From an uncultured Treponema sp. (GTDB taxonomy: Bacteria > Spirochaetota > Spirochaetia > Treponematales > Treponemataceae), in contig CAKUWD010000025.1 of NCBI GenBank assembly GCA_934699065.1, positions 1-19,710 of the forward strand: a DNA stretch of 19,710 nucleotides, in the 5' to 3' direction. The notes under the pieces are model-generated. The model made no database searches. It saw only the letters and a list, made by a program, of their open reading frames with translations, and had not been told where the DNA came from. This document shows, in pieces, positions 1-7,043 of the stretch. A program made the position numbers and the translations under genes. How positions within the stretch are numbered: position 1 is the stretch's first letter; each line of letters starts with the position of its first letter.

Positions 1-1127
1 TACTCGCCCCACTCACAGCCAATGTGTTTTGCTTCAATCTCATCCAGAAGTTCGGGGGCACGGAAGCAGTGCTTTTTCCAAAGCTTAATTGTGCCTGTTC
101 CGGTGCCGCCATTCCATAATCGGTTATGTCGTTTTGCTCCATCAGGAGATTCATAATTAACAAGCAGCATTTTTGATTTATCACATTCTACCTGAGTTTC
201 CATAATAGCCTTTGTAGTTTCCTGACGCACATACCAGATGATTTTATCTTCTGTTTCCTTGCAGTCAAACTTTGTACGACAAAGAGTCCAGAATTTCGAA
301 AAGTTAAATTCGTAAGACTTTCCTTCATACCAGAAGTCGCTCAAGAGCTTGCGGTTTAACGCTACTCCAAAAACTTTTGGCCGTCCACCACCTATGTCGA
401 ATACTGAATCTTCAAGCCTTCGTCCAGTTAGTTTACTTTTCAGATCGCAGGAAGAAAGCCATACCCAAGGGGATGTAAAATCAGCTCCCCAGTTTTTATC
501 TGCATATCCGAACGAACGTTCGTTAGTAACTATATACTTCTCACCATTTGCAGTTATGCTTCCAGAATACAAAGACTTCATTCCCTCTGCATGCCAGTAC
601 ATTTCAAAAGCCTTAAGCTTACGGAAGAGACTGCCGGCTCCATAGCCTACGTTAAAGGCAACTTTTTTATCTACAGTAATGTCCCAACTCATTGAACCTG
701 AGTTACACATCCATTCAGGGTGAGCTGCTGCATCACTTTCTGAAATATTTACATTTCCTGTAAGTCTGGTCTCACAAGCAGAAGCCTCAGGTGCCTTTAC
801 AAAATATCCATTTGAGTCCTGATCAATTTCAACATCCTTCCAGGCATAAAAGCGGTGAAGCTGAGTAGGCTTCTCTCCCCACCAGCCGCACTTTACCATG
901 AGGTAACTTGGTCTCTTACCCTGCTCGCGGTTTGCCGTGAGTTGACCGCACACAGGCAGGTCTCCTCCCAGGGCCGGATTACAGGTAAAATATTCAATAA
1001 AAAATGCACGTTCCTCGCCGGTTTTTTCATTAACTGCAGTAAAATTGTGCCACCACCAGTCGTAACCTTTGCGGGCAAAACGACCATCTAACATCCAGTA
1101 ATTTCTCTTCAAATCCGATTTGTTCAT
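1..1127 (-). CDS. Tocopherol cyclase-like family protein, 3' end cut by window edge
   Basis: An open frame runs from ATG at 1127 to the window edge, giving 375 residues without a stop. The last two bases (TA) could begin either a Tyr codon or a stop, so the protein may be nearly complete. The sequence resembles the tocopherol cyclase-like family (Pfam PF14249, related in fold to CrtC hydratases). The N-terminus has an aromatic block (YDWWWHNF, residues 22-29), then FFIEYFTCNPALGG (42-55), and FGYADKNWG (206-214) followed by PWVWLSS (220-226), which matches the lipocalin-like core motif of that family. There is no signal peptide or membrane segment, so a cytoplasmic location is likely. Bacterial relatives have no settled function; cyclisation of tocopherol is not implied. 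No Shine-Dalgarno is visible before the start; a TATTAT box lies 9 bases upstream. It is divergent from birA with a 56-base gap. Confidence 0.72.
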   Translation of the reverse strand, partial: MNKSDLKRNYWMLDGRFARKGYDWWWHNFTAVNEKTGEERAFFIEYFTCNPALGGDLPVCGQLTANREQGKRPSYLMVKCGWWGEKPTQLHRFYAWKDVEIDQDSNGYFVKAPEASACETRLTGNVNISESDAAAHPEWMCNSGSMSWDITVDKKVAFNVGYGAGSLFRKLKAFEMYWHAEGMKSLYSGSITANGEKYIVTNERSFGYADKNWGADFTSPWVWLSSCDLKSKLTGRRLEDSVFDIGGGRPKVFGVALNRKLLSDFWYEGKSYEFNFSKFWTLCRTKFDCKETEDKIIWYVRQETTKAIMETQVECDKSKMLLVNYESPDGAKRHNRLWNGGTGTGTIKLWKKHCFRAPELLDEIEAKHIGCEWGE

Positions 1128-1136
1128 ATTTTAAAG

Positions 1137-1183
1137 ATAATATCAAATTGAAGAAAAGGCAATTTTGTAGTATCAATATAATC
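1137..1183 (+). promoter_or_regulatory. birA promoter, possibly leaderless
   Basis: TTGAAG (1148-1153) and TATCAA (1171-1176) are separated by 17 bases, and the birA ATG follows 7 bases after the -10 box. No Shine-Dalgarno is present in this spacing. On the other strand TATTAT (bases 1137-1142) may serve the divergent gene, without a good -35. Only sequence similarity supports these boxes. Confidence 0.4.
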
Positions 1184-2302
1184 ATGACTACGAAGGAAAA
1201 AGTTTTGAAGATGCTCGTTGAGGCGAATGGCCAGGCGGTGTCTGGCGAGGTGCTGGCGGCGGAGTGTGGTGTGAGTCGGGCTGCTGTGTGGAAGGCAGTA
1301 AAGGCTTTGCGCGAGGCCGGTTCTTCTATTGAGGGAACAACTAACGGTGGTTATGTTCTGGCCGACAATGATGTTTTTACCCCGGAACTTTTTTCTGAGA
1401 CTTTCTCTAACCACTTCCCCGAACTTTCTGATTGTCACATTGAATGCTTCAAGGAAATTGATTCTACTAATACATACGCAAAGCGGCTTCTTGCCGAATG
1501 CGGAAATCTTCGCGACGCAGCCGGCCAGCTTACAGAAGCCGGTAAAAAATATCACAGAGCTGTAATTGTCGCAGAAAAACAGACAGCCGGACGTGGCCGC
1601 CTTGGCCGCACTTTTGTTTCCCCAGAAAAAACTGGCATTTACATTTCTGTTATTTATGCCCCTGAGGGTGGAATTACAAATCCGGCCAGACTGACTGCAA
1701 GTGCGGCGGTTGCAATCTGCCGGGCAATCAAAAGTGTTCTGGGCCGTCTTCCCGAGGCTGCAGATATTGAACCCCAAATCAAATGGATTAATGACATTTT
1801 TGTCGGAGGGAAAAAAGTTTGCGGAGTCCTTGCAGAAGGTGTCGCCAATTTCGAAAGCGGCATGATTGAAGCCGCCGTCGTTGGAATGGGGATAAATATC
1901 AAAAAGAATAAAACTGCTTTTGAAGGCGAACTGGCTGATGTGGTAGGAAGCCTGGAAGATGCAGTCTCTGGAACACAGACATCTCCAGATGATCCGGCTC
2001 CCTCAATTTCGCGAGTCCAGCTGGCCGCAGAAATCGTCGGCCAGGTTCTTAAGATTTTCGAAGAAGATTCCTCAAGCCAAGCCGCCCACAAAGCAATCAT
2101 AAAAGAATACAAGGAAGCTTCCTTCCTGCTTGGCCAGGAGCTCACAGTCTATCCGCTCATCGGCGATCAGAAATCAAGCTACAAAGCTACCGCAACCGAC
2201 ATCGACGAGAACGCCGGCCTTATTGTCACTCTGAAAGATGGAAGCCAGAAAACACTGAGCTCTGGTGAAGTTACTTTGAAATCAAGCTCCATTGCAAAAT
2301 AA
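1184..2302 (+). CDS. birA: Bifunctional biotin--protein ligase / biotin operon repressor BirA
   Basis: This 372-residue protein attaches biotin to biotin-dependent carboxylases via biotinyl-5'-AMP (EC 6.3.4.15). Residues about 3-60 form a winged helix-turn-helix (NGQAVSGEVLAAECGVSRAAVWKAV region), so it should also bind DNA. The catalytic domain carries DSTN (93-96), the biotinyl-AMP loop GRGRLGR (136-142), KWINDIFVGGKKVCGVLAE (200-218) with the active-site lysine, and GMGINI (234-239). A small C-terminal SH3-like domain ends the protein. ATG at 1184 was chosen over an upstream TTG at 1148, because that TTG falls in the putative -35 box and residues from 1184 fit the family start. The adjacent biotin transporter operon carries a BirA-type operator, so autoregulated biotin uptake is likely. 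The convergent S41-like gene ends only 3 bases away. Confidence 0.96.
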   Translation: MTTKEKVLKMLVEANGQAVSGEVLAAECGVSRAAVWKAVKALREAGSSIEGTTNGGYVLADNDVFTPELFSETFSNHFPELSDCHIECFKEIDSTNTYAKRLLAECGNLRDAAGQLTEAGKKYHRAVIVAEKQTAGRGRLGRTFVSPEKTGIYISVIYAPEGGITNPARLTASAAVAICRAIKSVLGRLPEAADIEPQIKWINDIFVGGKKVCGVLAEGVANFESGMIEAAVVGMGINIKKNKTAFEGELADVVGSLEDAVSGTQTSPDDPAPSISRVQLAAEIVGQVLKIFEEDSSSQAAHKAIIKEYKEASFLLGQELTVYPLIGDQKSSYKATATDIDENAGLIVTLKDGSQKTLSSGEVTLKSSSIAK

Positions 2303-2305
2303 CTT

Positions 2306-3772
2306 TTACAATACGTCTTTCAAAAGTTCGTACATCTGCTGGTCTTGTGTCACAAATAGAATTGAATCATTCAAATCTTCGTTAGTTGACCAGTAATCTG
2401 GATAGAGACCATTTCCTTCGCCGTGAAAACGCTTATTTTCTTTAGCTCCAAAGGAATAATCTGACAAAGAAAGCCTGCATTTTATTCCAGAATTTGGAAG
2501 ATAATAATCACAAATATTTCCGTAGAATAAACAACCGGAAGTATTCTGGCCAATCTGAATTACCTTATTTTCAAAAATAAGGTCTGAATACAAGACAAAA
2601 TCTTCTCCTGAAGAAGCAACATTTTTATCAGTTAGTAAAATTATTTTTCCCTTAAATTCAGGATTGTCCAGAGAAACAGATTTTTGATTTTGACTTTCAA
2701 TTATTTTCTGTGGCTTTTTCTTTATTTTTTTTTCATATTTGCTTAAATCCTTCAGAATATTTTTTATTTCAGGATTATTTACATCAGTCAGTGCATATAT
2801 AAGATATCTGAAAGCTTGAATATTTGCATAAGAATAAATATCTCTGCTTCCTGCACTTGGCAAATCATTCAGCTCAAATTTCTGATTATACAATTCAGCA
2901 AGAAACTTCATTAAATAATAATTATCTCCACCATAATTACCACGCAAATCAACAATCAAAAAATCTTTATCCTTGTAATCTTTTGCAGAGTTGGAAAATT
3001 CATGTTGATAACTGAGTTCTGTATCATTTTCAAAATCGCAGCGGTTATATTTTATGTAGGCTGTCTTGTCTGTGCTTCTTACAAAATATAAACAAGGCTC
3101 ATCAACTGATTCAACTCTTTTTACAGGAAGCGTAAATTTCTGATTATCAAACTTGATACAGATAGAATCATTATTCTCTGTCTGAATACATCCAATTCTA
3201 TAAAGGTCCCGACCTTTTGCCGGATAGTAAAAAAGATATTTTTTATCATCATTAAACTTTGCATCTGCAGGAATTTTTTTCTGATTTCCAGCGAGCACAT
3301 AATAAGATGAATCTTTCTTTTGCACAAAAACATCTGAGAAGAAAAGCTGATACTTTTCAATGAAGGCATTGTAATTTCCATTGTAAGTCAGATTCGCATG
3401 AGAATCCTGTACATATGGCAAAAAAGCAGAATATAAGGCAAGGTAAAAATCTTCTATCTTTATTTTCTCTTCTTTATTATATTTGCTTTGAAATTGATTT
3501 TTAATTTCCTTTACATTCATTCCCCGGCTAAGGGCGTCTTCATAACCGGCATAAGATGATTCGAGAAGATAAATATAGGAATCCAGATCCTCCATCATTT
3601 CCTCAAATGAGAGTTCTATTTTATTCTGATATTTATTTTCATCATAAGTGTAAGGAATCTCACGATTTTCAATTGGAATGCTTATAAGATTTTTTTCTGA
3701 CTCTTTTGCTTTACAGGAAAGTGACAGAAATACCAGGCCGACTGAAATAAAGGTTAATAACTTTTTGTTCAT
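2306..3772 (-). CDS. S41-like peptidase family lipoprotein
   Basis: This 488-residue protein begins with a lipoprotein signal (MNKKLLTF..., lipobox LSLSC, Cys20), so it is probably anchored in a membrane facing the periplasm. The C-terminal half resembles family S41 (tail-specific/C-terminal processing) peptidases: FLIVDLRGNYGG (271-282), and NVASSGEDF (384-392), where Ser387 sits at the position of the catalytic serine in the usual SAGE-type motif. No PDZ domain is evident. A Lys-rich linker (about 346-356) interrupts the domain. The start is supported by an AGAGGA Shine-Dalgarno just upstream. It begins 33 bases after the EcfT-type gene and could be the last gene of the biotin operon, but no link to biotin is known. 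It is visibly more AT-rich and richer in Lys/Asn/Tyr than its neighbours, which hints at a different origin. Substrate unknown. Confidence 0.8.
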   Translation of the reverse strand: MNKKLLTFISVGLVFLSLSCKAKESEKNLISIPIENREIPYTYDENKYQNKIELSFEEMMEDLDSYIYLLESSYAGYEDALSRGMNVKEIKNQFQSKYNKEEKIKIEDFYLALYSAFLPYVQDSHANLTYNGNYNAFIEKYQLFFSDVFVQKKDSSYYVLAGNQKKIPADAKFNDDKKYLFYYPAKGRDLYRIGCIQTENNDSICIKFDNQKFTLPVKRVESVDEPCLYFVRSTDKTAYIKYNRCDFENDTELSYQHEFSNSAKDYKDKDFLIVDLRGNYGGDNYYLMKFLAELYNQKFELNDLPSAGSRDIYSYANIQAFRYLIYALTDVNNPEIKNILKDLSKYEKKIKKKPQKIIESQNQKSVSLDNPEFKGKIILLTDKNVASSGEDFVLYSDLIFENKVIQIGQNTSGCLFYGNICDYYLPNSGIKCRLSLSDYSFGAKENKRFHGEGNGLYPDYWSTNEDLNDSILFVTQDQQMYELLKDVL

Positions 3773-3805
3773 AGAATCCTCTTTTTAAATAATTTTTTTA
3801 TTATC

Positions 3806-4516
3806 TTAACGAATTCTTGCGGAAATTGCACGAGCAGAATTATAGGCCTGTTTCATACTTACTGAGAAAAAAACTGGAAGCAAAACTGCAAACATACGCA
3901 GGGACTTTCGGCCTCCACGAGCCTTCCAGGCCCGCTCAGCCTGCTGCCAGTTTTTTGAAACCTGAGGAATAAAGCAGATAAAAAGAGAGACTGCCTGTGC
4001 TACAGGCGAATTGGGTCTGCCATCAACAAGTGGTTTCAGATGAAGGCTTCTGCGAACTGCCAGCTCCATAACTTCCAGCCCTTCACGAATCTGGAGAGAA
4101 GTTGAAGTTTTGAAAATCAGAGAAGCTGTCTGCATTATGCAGAACAGTTTAAGTAAAAGAAGCCAGGTTTCTTTTTCGGAAATAAAAAAGGAAAGCAGAG
4201 TTTGTGGGAAAGCTGAAAGTTCGAAAGAGAATAATGTGCCGACTGAAATTGCGGCAGCAAGGCTTCCAATAATTTTAACAAAAATCAGAAAGACTGCATA
4301 ATAAAAAACCGCCTTTAAATCTCTGAGCTGTTCTCGTACAGTAAAGTGTAGAAGAAAACTAACTAACGTTTGTAAGGCAATAAGACAGACAGCACAATGA
4401 GGTGGCAGATAAAAAGCACTCAAGCTGATAAGCGGAAGCAGGAGAATCTTTACCCAGGACGGGCAGCGATGTAAAAATGAGGATCCTTGTTTGTAAGAAA
4501 AAGCAGTATATTCCAT
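3806..4516 (-). CDS. bioN: Energy-coupling factor transporter transmembrane protein (EcfT/BioN)
   Basis: A 236-residue integral membrane protein that would couple the ATPase to the substrate-binding subunit BioY in an ECF-type (group II ABC) vitamin importer. The N-terminus (FSYKQGSSFLHRCPSWVKILLL) fits the EcfT pattern, several hydrophobic helices follow, and the cytoplasmic coupling region holds AWKARGG (196-202), equivalent to the first Ala-Arg-Gly motif. The second motif seems to be the very C-terminus (SARAISARIR), with Ile where Gly is usual, so the protein stops right after it. It lies downstream of the ATPase gene with a 75-base gap filled by a palindromic repeat (4525-4583). No Shine-Dalgarno is visible before ATG 4516, so the repeat may have disturbed or replaced the ribosome-binding region. 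Confidence 0.88.
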   Translation of the reverse strand: MEYTAFSYKQGSSFLHRCPSWVKILLLPLISLSAFYLPPHCAVCLIALQTLVSFLLHFTVREQLRDLKAVFYYAVFLIFVKIIGSLAAAISVGTLFSFELSAFPQTLLSFFISEKETWLLLLKLFCIMQTASLIFKTSTSLQIREGLEVMELAVRRSLHLKPLVDGRPNSPVAQAVSLFICFIPQVSKNWQQAERAWKARGGRKSLRMFAVLLPVFFSVSMKQAYNSARAISARIR

Positions 4517-4524
4517 AGTGCACT

Positions 4525-4583
4525 GTCACCCTGAACTTGTTTCAGGGGCTCCAAAATAGATGCTGAAACTAGTTCAGCATGAC
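4525..4583. repeat. Double-hairpin palindromic repeat between EcfA and EcfT genes
   Basis: A 59-base element bounded by GTCA (4525-4528) and TGAC (4580-4583). It contains two hairpins: CCCTGAA/TTCAGGG (4529-4535, 4541-4547) and ATGCTGAA/TTCAGCAT (4560-4567, 4573-4580). It ends 9 bases from the EcfT start. I recall similar elements dispersed in Treponema and Bacteroidetes genomes, but only one copy lies in this window. Confidence 0.7.
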
Positions 4584-4591
4584 GTTTATAT

Positions 4592-5344
4592 TCACTCCCA
4601 GATTAAATCTTCAACCTTACCATAAGAAACCAGAGGATTTCTTATATTCCAGGCTTCAAGATTATGGTGTAGCCCCATTCCCGGAGTTCCGTCGAAAACC
4701 TTTTTACCACGGAACAAAACTACCAATCGGTCGGCAAGGCCAAGGCACTTTTCAATTTCGTGGGTAAGAATTATTACGGTTTTACCTTCTGCCTTGAGCT
4801 GACGGATAAGTTTATTCACCTGCTTTACTCCGCCAAAATCAAGGTTCGCATAAGGTTCATCAAGAATGATTGTCGGAAGCTTCATGGCAAGCATACAGGC
4901 AACAGCCAGACGGCGCTTTTCTCCGCCAGATAAAAATCGGGCAGGAAAATCAGCTTTATCTGTAAGACCGGTCTGCTCCAGAGCCTCGCGCACAGCAGAC
5001 TGAACATCTTCTTTTTTCCAGCCAAGATTTTTTGGTCCAAAAGCAATGTCTTCTGCAGGAGTCTCCCCAAGAATCTGAGTTTCCGCTTCCTGGAAAACAA
5101 GACCTACGGTGGTTGAGTGACCGCGAAGCGGTTGTATCGAAACCACCGTCTCAGGCGATTTATCCCCCTCTATCAGCCCCGCAATAATCTGCATAAGAAC
5201 ACTTTTGCCCGAACCATTCTCTCCACCGATAACGACACACTCGCCTTCAGCAATTTCAAGGCTTACATCATCAAGGGCTTTTTTAGGCCCGGCAAGAGTA
5301 TTAAAAGTTTTTGATAAATGATTAATCTTTATCTGTGTTTTCAT
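4592..5344 (-). CDS. bioM: ECF transporter ATPase (EcfA/BioM), with in-frame palindromic repeat
   Basis: A 250-residue cytoplasmic ABC ATPase powering the BioY/EcfT importer. Visible motifs: Walker A GGENGSGKS (40-48), Q-loop VFQEAETQ (83-90), signature LSGGEKRR (138-145), Walker B TIILDEP (158-164), and switch His195 (THE). ATG 5344 is preferred; the frame continues 5 codons upstream only to a TTG. The gene start overlaps the end of bioY by 23 bases, showing operon organisation. Oddly, codons for residues 66-80 (TVVSIQPLRGHSTTV) are exactly a copy of the palindromic repeat that occurs elsewhere in intergenic DNA here. This segment replaces the stretch between Walker A and Q-loop where relatives have the GEVxVDG strand and an LRxxVG segment; all catalytic motifs remain intact, so the enzyme is probably functional. 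Confidence 0.93.
   Translation of the reverse strand: MKTQIKINHLSKTFNTLAGPKKALDDVSLEIAEGECVVIGGENGSGKSVLMQIIAGLIEGDKSPETVVSIQPLRGHSTTVGLVFQEAETQILGETPAEDIAFGPKNLGWKKEDVQSAVREALEQTGLTDKADFPARFLSGGEKRRLAVACMLAMKLPTIILDEPYANLDFGGVKQVNKLIRQLKAEGKTVIILTHEIEKCLGLADRLVVLFRGKKVFDGTPGMGLHHNLEAWNIRNPLVSYGKVEDLIWE
5106..5149. repeat. Palindromic repeat copy inside ecfA coding sequence
   Basis: ACGGTGGTTGAGT at the left and GTATCGAAACCACCGT at the right match the arms of the copies at 6005, 6056, 12588 and 14948. The core is a different hairpin (CCGC-GAA-GCGG). The element keeps the reading frame of the ATPase gene on the minus strand. Confidence 0.88.
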
Positions 5345-5927
5345 ATAAATACTGTGCAAGAATCGGGCGCAGCTTGAGGGCCACAGGAATTGCTACAACA
5401 GTTTTCAAAAGGTCACCCGGAATGTAAGGAATTACACAGGCAGCCATTGTATAAGCCAATGCTGTTTTTTCAGCAGGAACCTTACCGGCAGCAGTTGCCC
5501 AGAAAGAAAATCTGATTACGCCCGGAATGTACAATATCACCATGCCGGCCAGAATTGCAAGACTTACGCGAAGAGCATTTTTCCAGGTAATTTTTTTCTG
5601 CTCAACAGAAGGCTTACCCGCAATAAATCCGGCCGCAATAGCACCAAGAAGATAGCCAGGCAAAAATCCGCCGGTTGGCCCCATCCAAACTGCAAGGCCG
5701 CTTGTTCCGCCCGAATAAACCGGAAGACCAATCAATCCAGCCAGCAAAAACAAAGCTGTCGGAGCACCAGCAAGCAAGCCACCCAAAAGAACGCCGCACA
5801 AAATGCAGAGAACATTCTGCAAAACAATCGGAATTACCCCAAGAGGAATTCTGATAAAACAACCAACACAAATAATCGCTGCAAAGAGCGCAATGAAAGA
5901 GATTTTTAATACATTCTTATTTTTCAT
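5322..5927 (-). CDS. bioY: Biotin ECF transporter substrate-binding protein BioY
   Basis: A 201-residue membrane protein with about six hydrophobic helices, the biotin-binding S component of an ECF transporter. It has the conserved GLPVYSGG (67-74) and GPTGGFLPGY (83-92) of the BioY family and a later VIPYIPGDLLK stretch. It is the first gene of a minus-strand operon with the EcfA- and EcfT-type genes, giving a complete BioMNY-type importer. The promoter carries a BirA operator, which strongly supports biotin as substrate. The ATG at 5927 lacks a Shine-Dalgarno and lies only 7 bases after the -10 box, so the mRNA may start at or next to the start codon. No biotin-synthesis gene is present in this window, so biotin salvage is the visible role. 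Confidence 0.96.
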   Translation of the reverse strand: MKNKNVLKISFIALFAAIICVGCFIRIPLGVIPIVLQNVLCILCGVLLGGLLAGAPTALFLLAGLIGLPVYSGGTSGLAVWMGPTGGFLPGYLLGAIAAGFIAGKPSVEQKKITWKNALRVSLAILAGMVILYIPGVIRFSFWATAAGKVPAEKTALAYTMAACVIPYIPGDLLKTVVAIPVALKLRPILAQYLYENTDKD

Positions 5928-5934
5928 AGGAAAG

Positions 5935-5963
5935 AATATAGCAGAATAGAAAAGGATTGTAAA
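5935..5963 (-). promoter_or_regulatory. bioY promoter, overlapped by BirA box
   Basis: On the minus strand TTTACA (5958-5963) and TATATT (5935-5940) are exactly 17 bases apart, each matching the sigma-70 consensus at five of six positions. The expected transcription start falls at about 5928, next to the ATG at 5927. The -35 box lies inside the right-hand half of the BirA operator as read on this strand. Confidence 0.72.
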
Positions 5964-5995
5964 CCTCTGTAATAACTTTTGGTTTACAATCCTTT
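5951..5995. promoter_or_regulatory. BirA operator (biotin repressor binding site)
   Basis: TTGTAAACC (5957-5965) and GGTTTACAA (5981-5989) are perfect inverted half-sites with a 15-base spacer, the arrangement known for bacterial BirA boxes. The symmetry extends to 15 perfect base pairs (5951-5965 with 5981-5995). It lies 23 bases or more upstream of bioY and covers its -35 box, so bound BirA would block transcription when biotin is abundant. A BirA with a DNA-binding domain is encoded nearby. Confidence 0.92.
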
Positions 5996-6004
5996 TTTTT
6001 CACC

Positions 6005-6089
6005 GGTGGTTGAGTAGGCGAAGCCGTATCGAAACCACATGTCGTTAATTCTGCGGTGGTTTCGATACGGCTTCGCCTACTCAACCACC
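6005..6089. repeat. Inverted pair of the palindromic repeat (34-base identical arms)
   Basis: Bases 6005-6038 and 6056-6089 are exact reverse complements over 34 bases, separated by 17. Each arm is one full copy of the repeat (GGTGGTTGAGT, core GGC-GAA-GCC, GTATCGAAACCAC). The pair sits just after the nucleoside permease operon and before the BirA box. Transcribed, it would form a long stem that could protect or end the permease mRNA, but no U-run follows on the minus strand. Confidence 0.9.
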
Positions 6090-6104
6090 GTATTTTCTGT
6101 GTAA

Positions 6105-7031
6105 CTACCGTGTCCCCTTATCGTAAGAAATTCCCTCGGCTTTTGGAGCTCTGGATTTCTTTGATGTAAAGGCAAGTACGATAAGCGAAATGATGTATGG
6201 CAGCATCTTGTAAACATCACCTGGAACAAGATGAATCAGTGCGTCGAAAGCTGAATAAGTATCTGCAACGGCACGGAAGGCACCAAACAAGAGTGCACTG
6301 GCTGCAATACGCAAAGGATTCCACTGACCGAAAATCATAACGGCAAGAGCAAGGAAGCCTGCACCGGCAACACCGTACATAAAATCCCACTGGCTGTTAG
6401 CCGCAGAAATATAAATGATTCCGCCGATTCCGCCACAGAAACCGGAAATCAGAACACCGGCATAACGCATTTTGTAAACGTTGATTCCCACGCTGTCTGC
6501 TGCCTGAGGATGTTCACCACAAGCCATAAGGCGGAGACCAAAGCGTGTCTTCTTCAAAATTACATAAGCTACAGCGACCAGAATCACTGTCAAAATCATG
6601 TAAATGTTGAAGTCCCCAATCAGGAAAACTTTACGGTTAGCAATATAATCCAAAATTGCCGAAGGATTTGTACCACCCGACCTCGCATTATTAAAAGCCT
6701 TAACAATAACAACTGCAGCGGCGGTAGCCAGCATATTCATAGCCGTACCAACCAGAGTCTGATCAGCCTTAAAATTAATAGCCGCAACTGCGAGGAACAA
6801 AGAATACAGCATTCCAAAAAGCACACTGGCAAGAATCGTCAGCAGAATAATCACAAGGGCCGGAGTTCCCACAGGCATGCTATATAAAACAAAAGCACCG
6901 CCGAGAGCCCCCATTACCATAATTCCTTCCAGTCCAAGATTTATAACACCACTGCGCTCACTGAACATACCGCCCATGGCAACAAAAATCAAAACCGAAG
7001 CATAAATCAAAGTATATTGAATAAGTAACAT
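6105..7031 (-). CDS. Nucleoside ABC transporter permease (second; PnrE/NupC-like)
   Basis: A 308-residue integral membrane protein of the BPD_transp_2 (branched-chain amino acid/ribose-type) permease family. The N-terminal GGMFSERSGVINLGLEGIMVMGALG (20-44 region) and the later ALAVMIFGQWNPLRI stretch are typical of the shorter of the two permeases that accompany BMP-family nucleoside-binding lipoproteins. About eight to ten hydrophobic helices are visible. The start is supported by GGGGGAGG a few bases upstream, and the gene begins 12 bases after the previous permease ends, so it is the last gene of this operon. By analogy with Treponema pallidum PnrE and Bacillus NupQ it would import purine nucleosides together with the other permease; the substrate here is inferred. 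Confidence 0.9.
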   Translation of the reverse strand: MLLIQYTLIYASVLIFVAMGGMFSERSGVINLGLEGIMVMGALGGAFVLYSMPVGTPALVIILLTILASVLFGMLYSLFLAVAAINFKADQTLVGTAMNMLATAAAVVIVKAFNNARSGGTNPSAILDYIANRKVFLIGDFNIYMILTVILVAVAYVILKKTRFGLRLMACGEHPQAADSVGINVYKMRYAGVLISGFCGGIGGIIYISAANSQWDFMYGVAGAGFLALAVMIFGQWNPLRIAASALLFGAFRAVADTYSAFDALIHLVPGDVYKMLPYIISLIVLAFTSKKSRAPKAEGISYDKGTR

Positions 7032-7043
7032 AGCTGCCTCCCC

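Noticed and set aside
1177..1182. Perfect TATAAT just before the birA ATG as its -10 box
   Set aside because: It ends one base before the ATG, so transcription would begin inside the gene. TATCAA at 1171-1176 has the correct 17-base spacing to TTGAAG.
1124..1777. Long open frame on the minus strand opposite birA
   Set aside because: It is antisense to strong birA motifs, and its translation is Cys/Asn-rich without family resemblance.
5951..6000. BirA palindrome followed by T-run as a plus-strand terminator
   Set aside because: No plus-strand gene lies upstream, and the half-sites match a BirA box with correct spacing before bioY.
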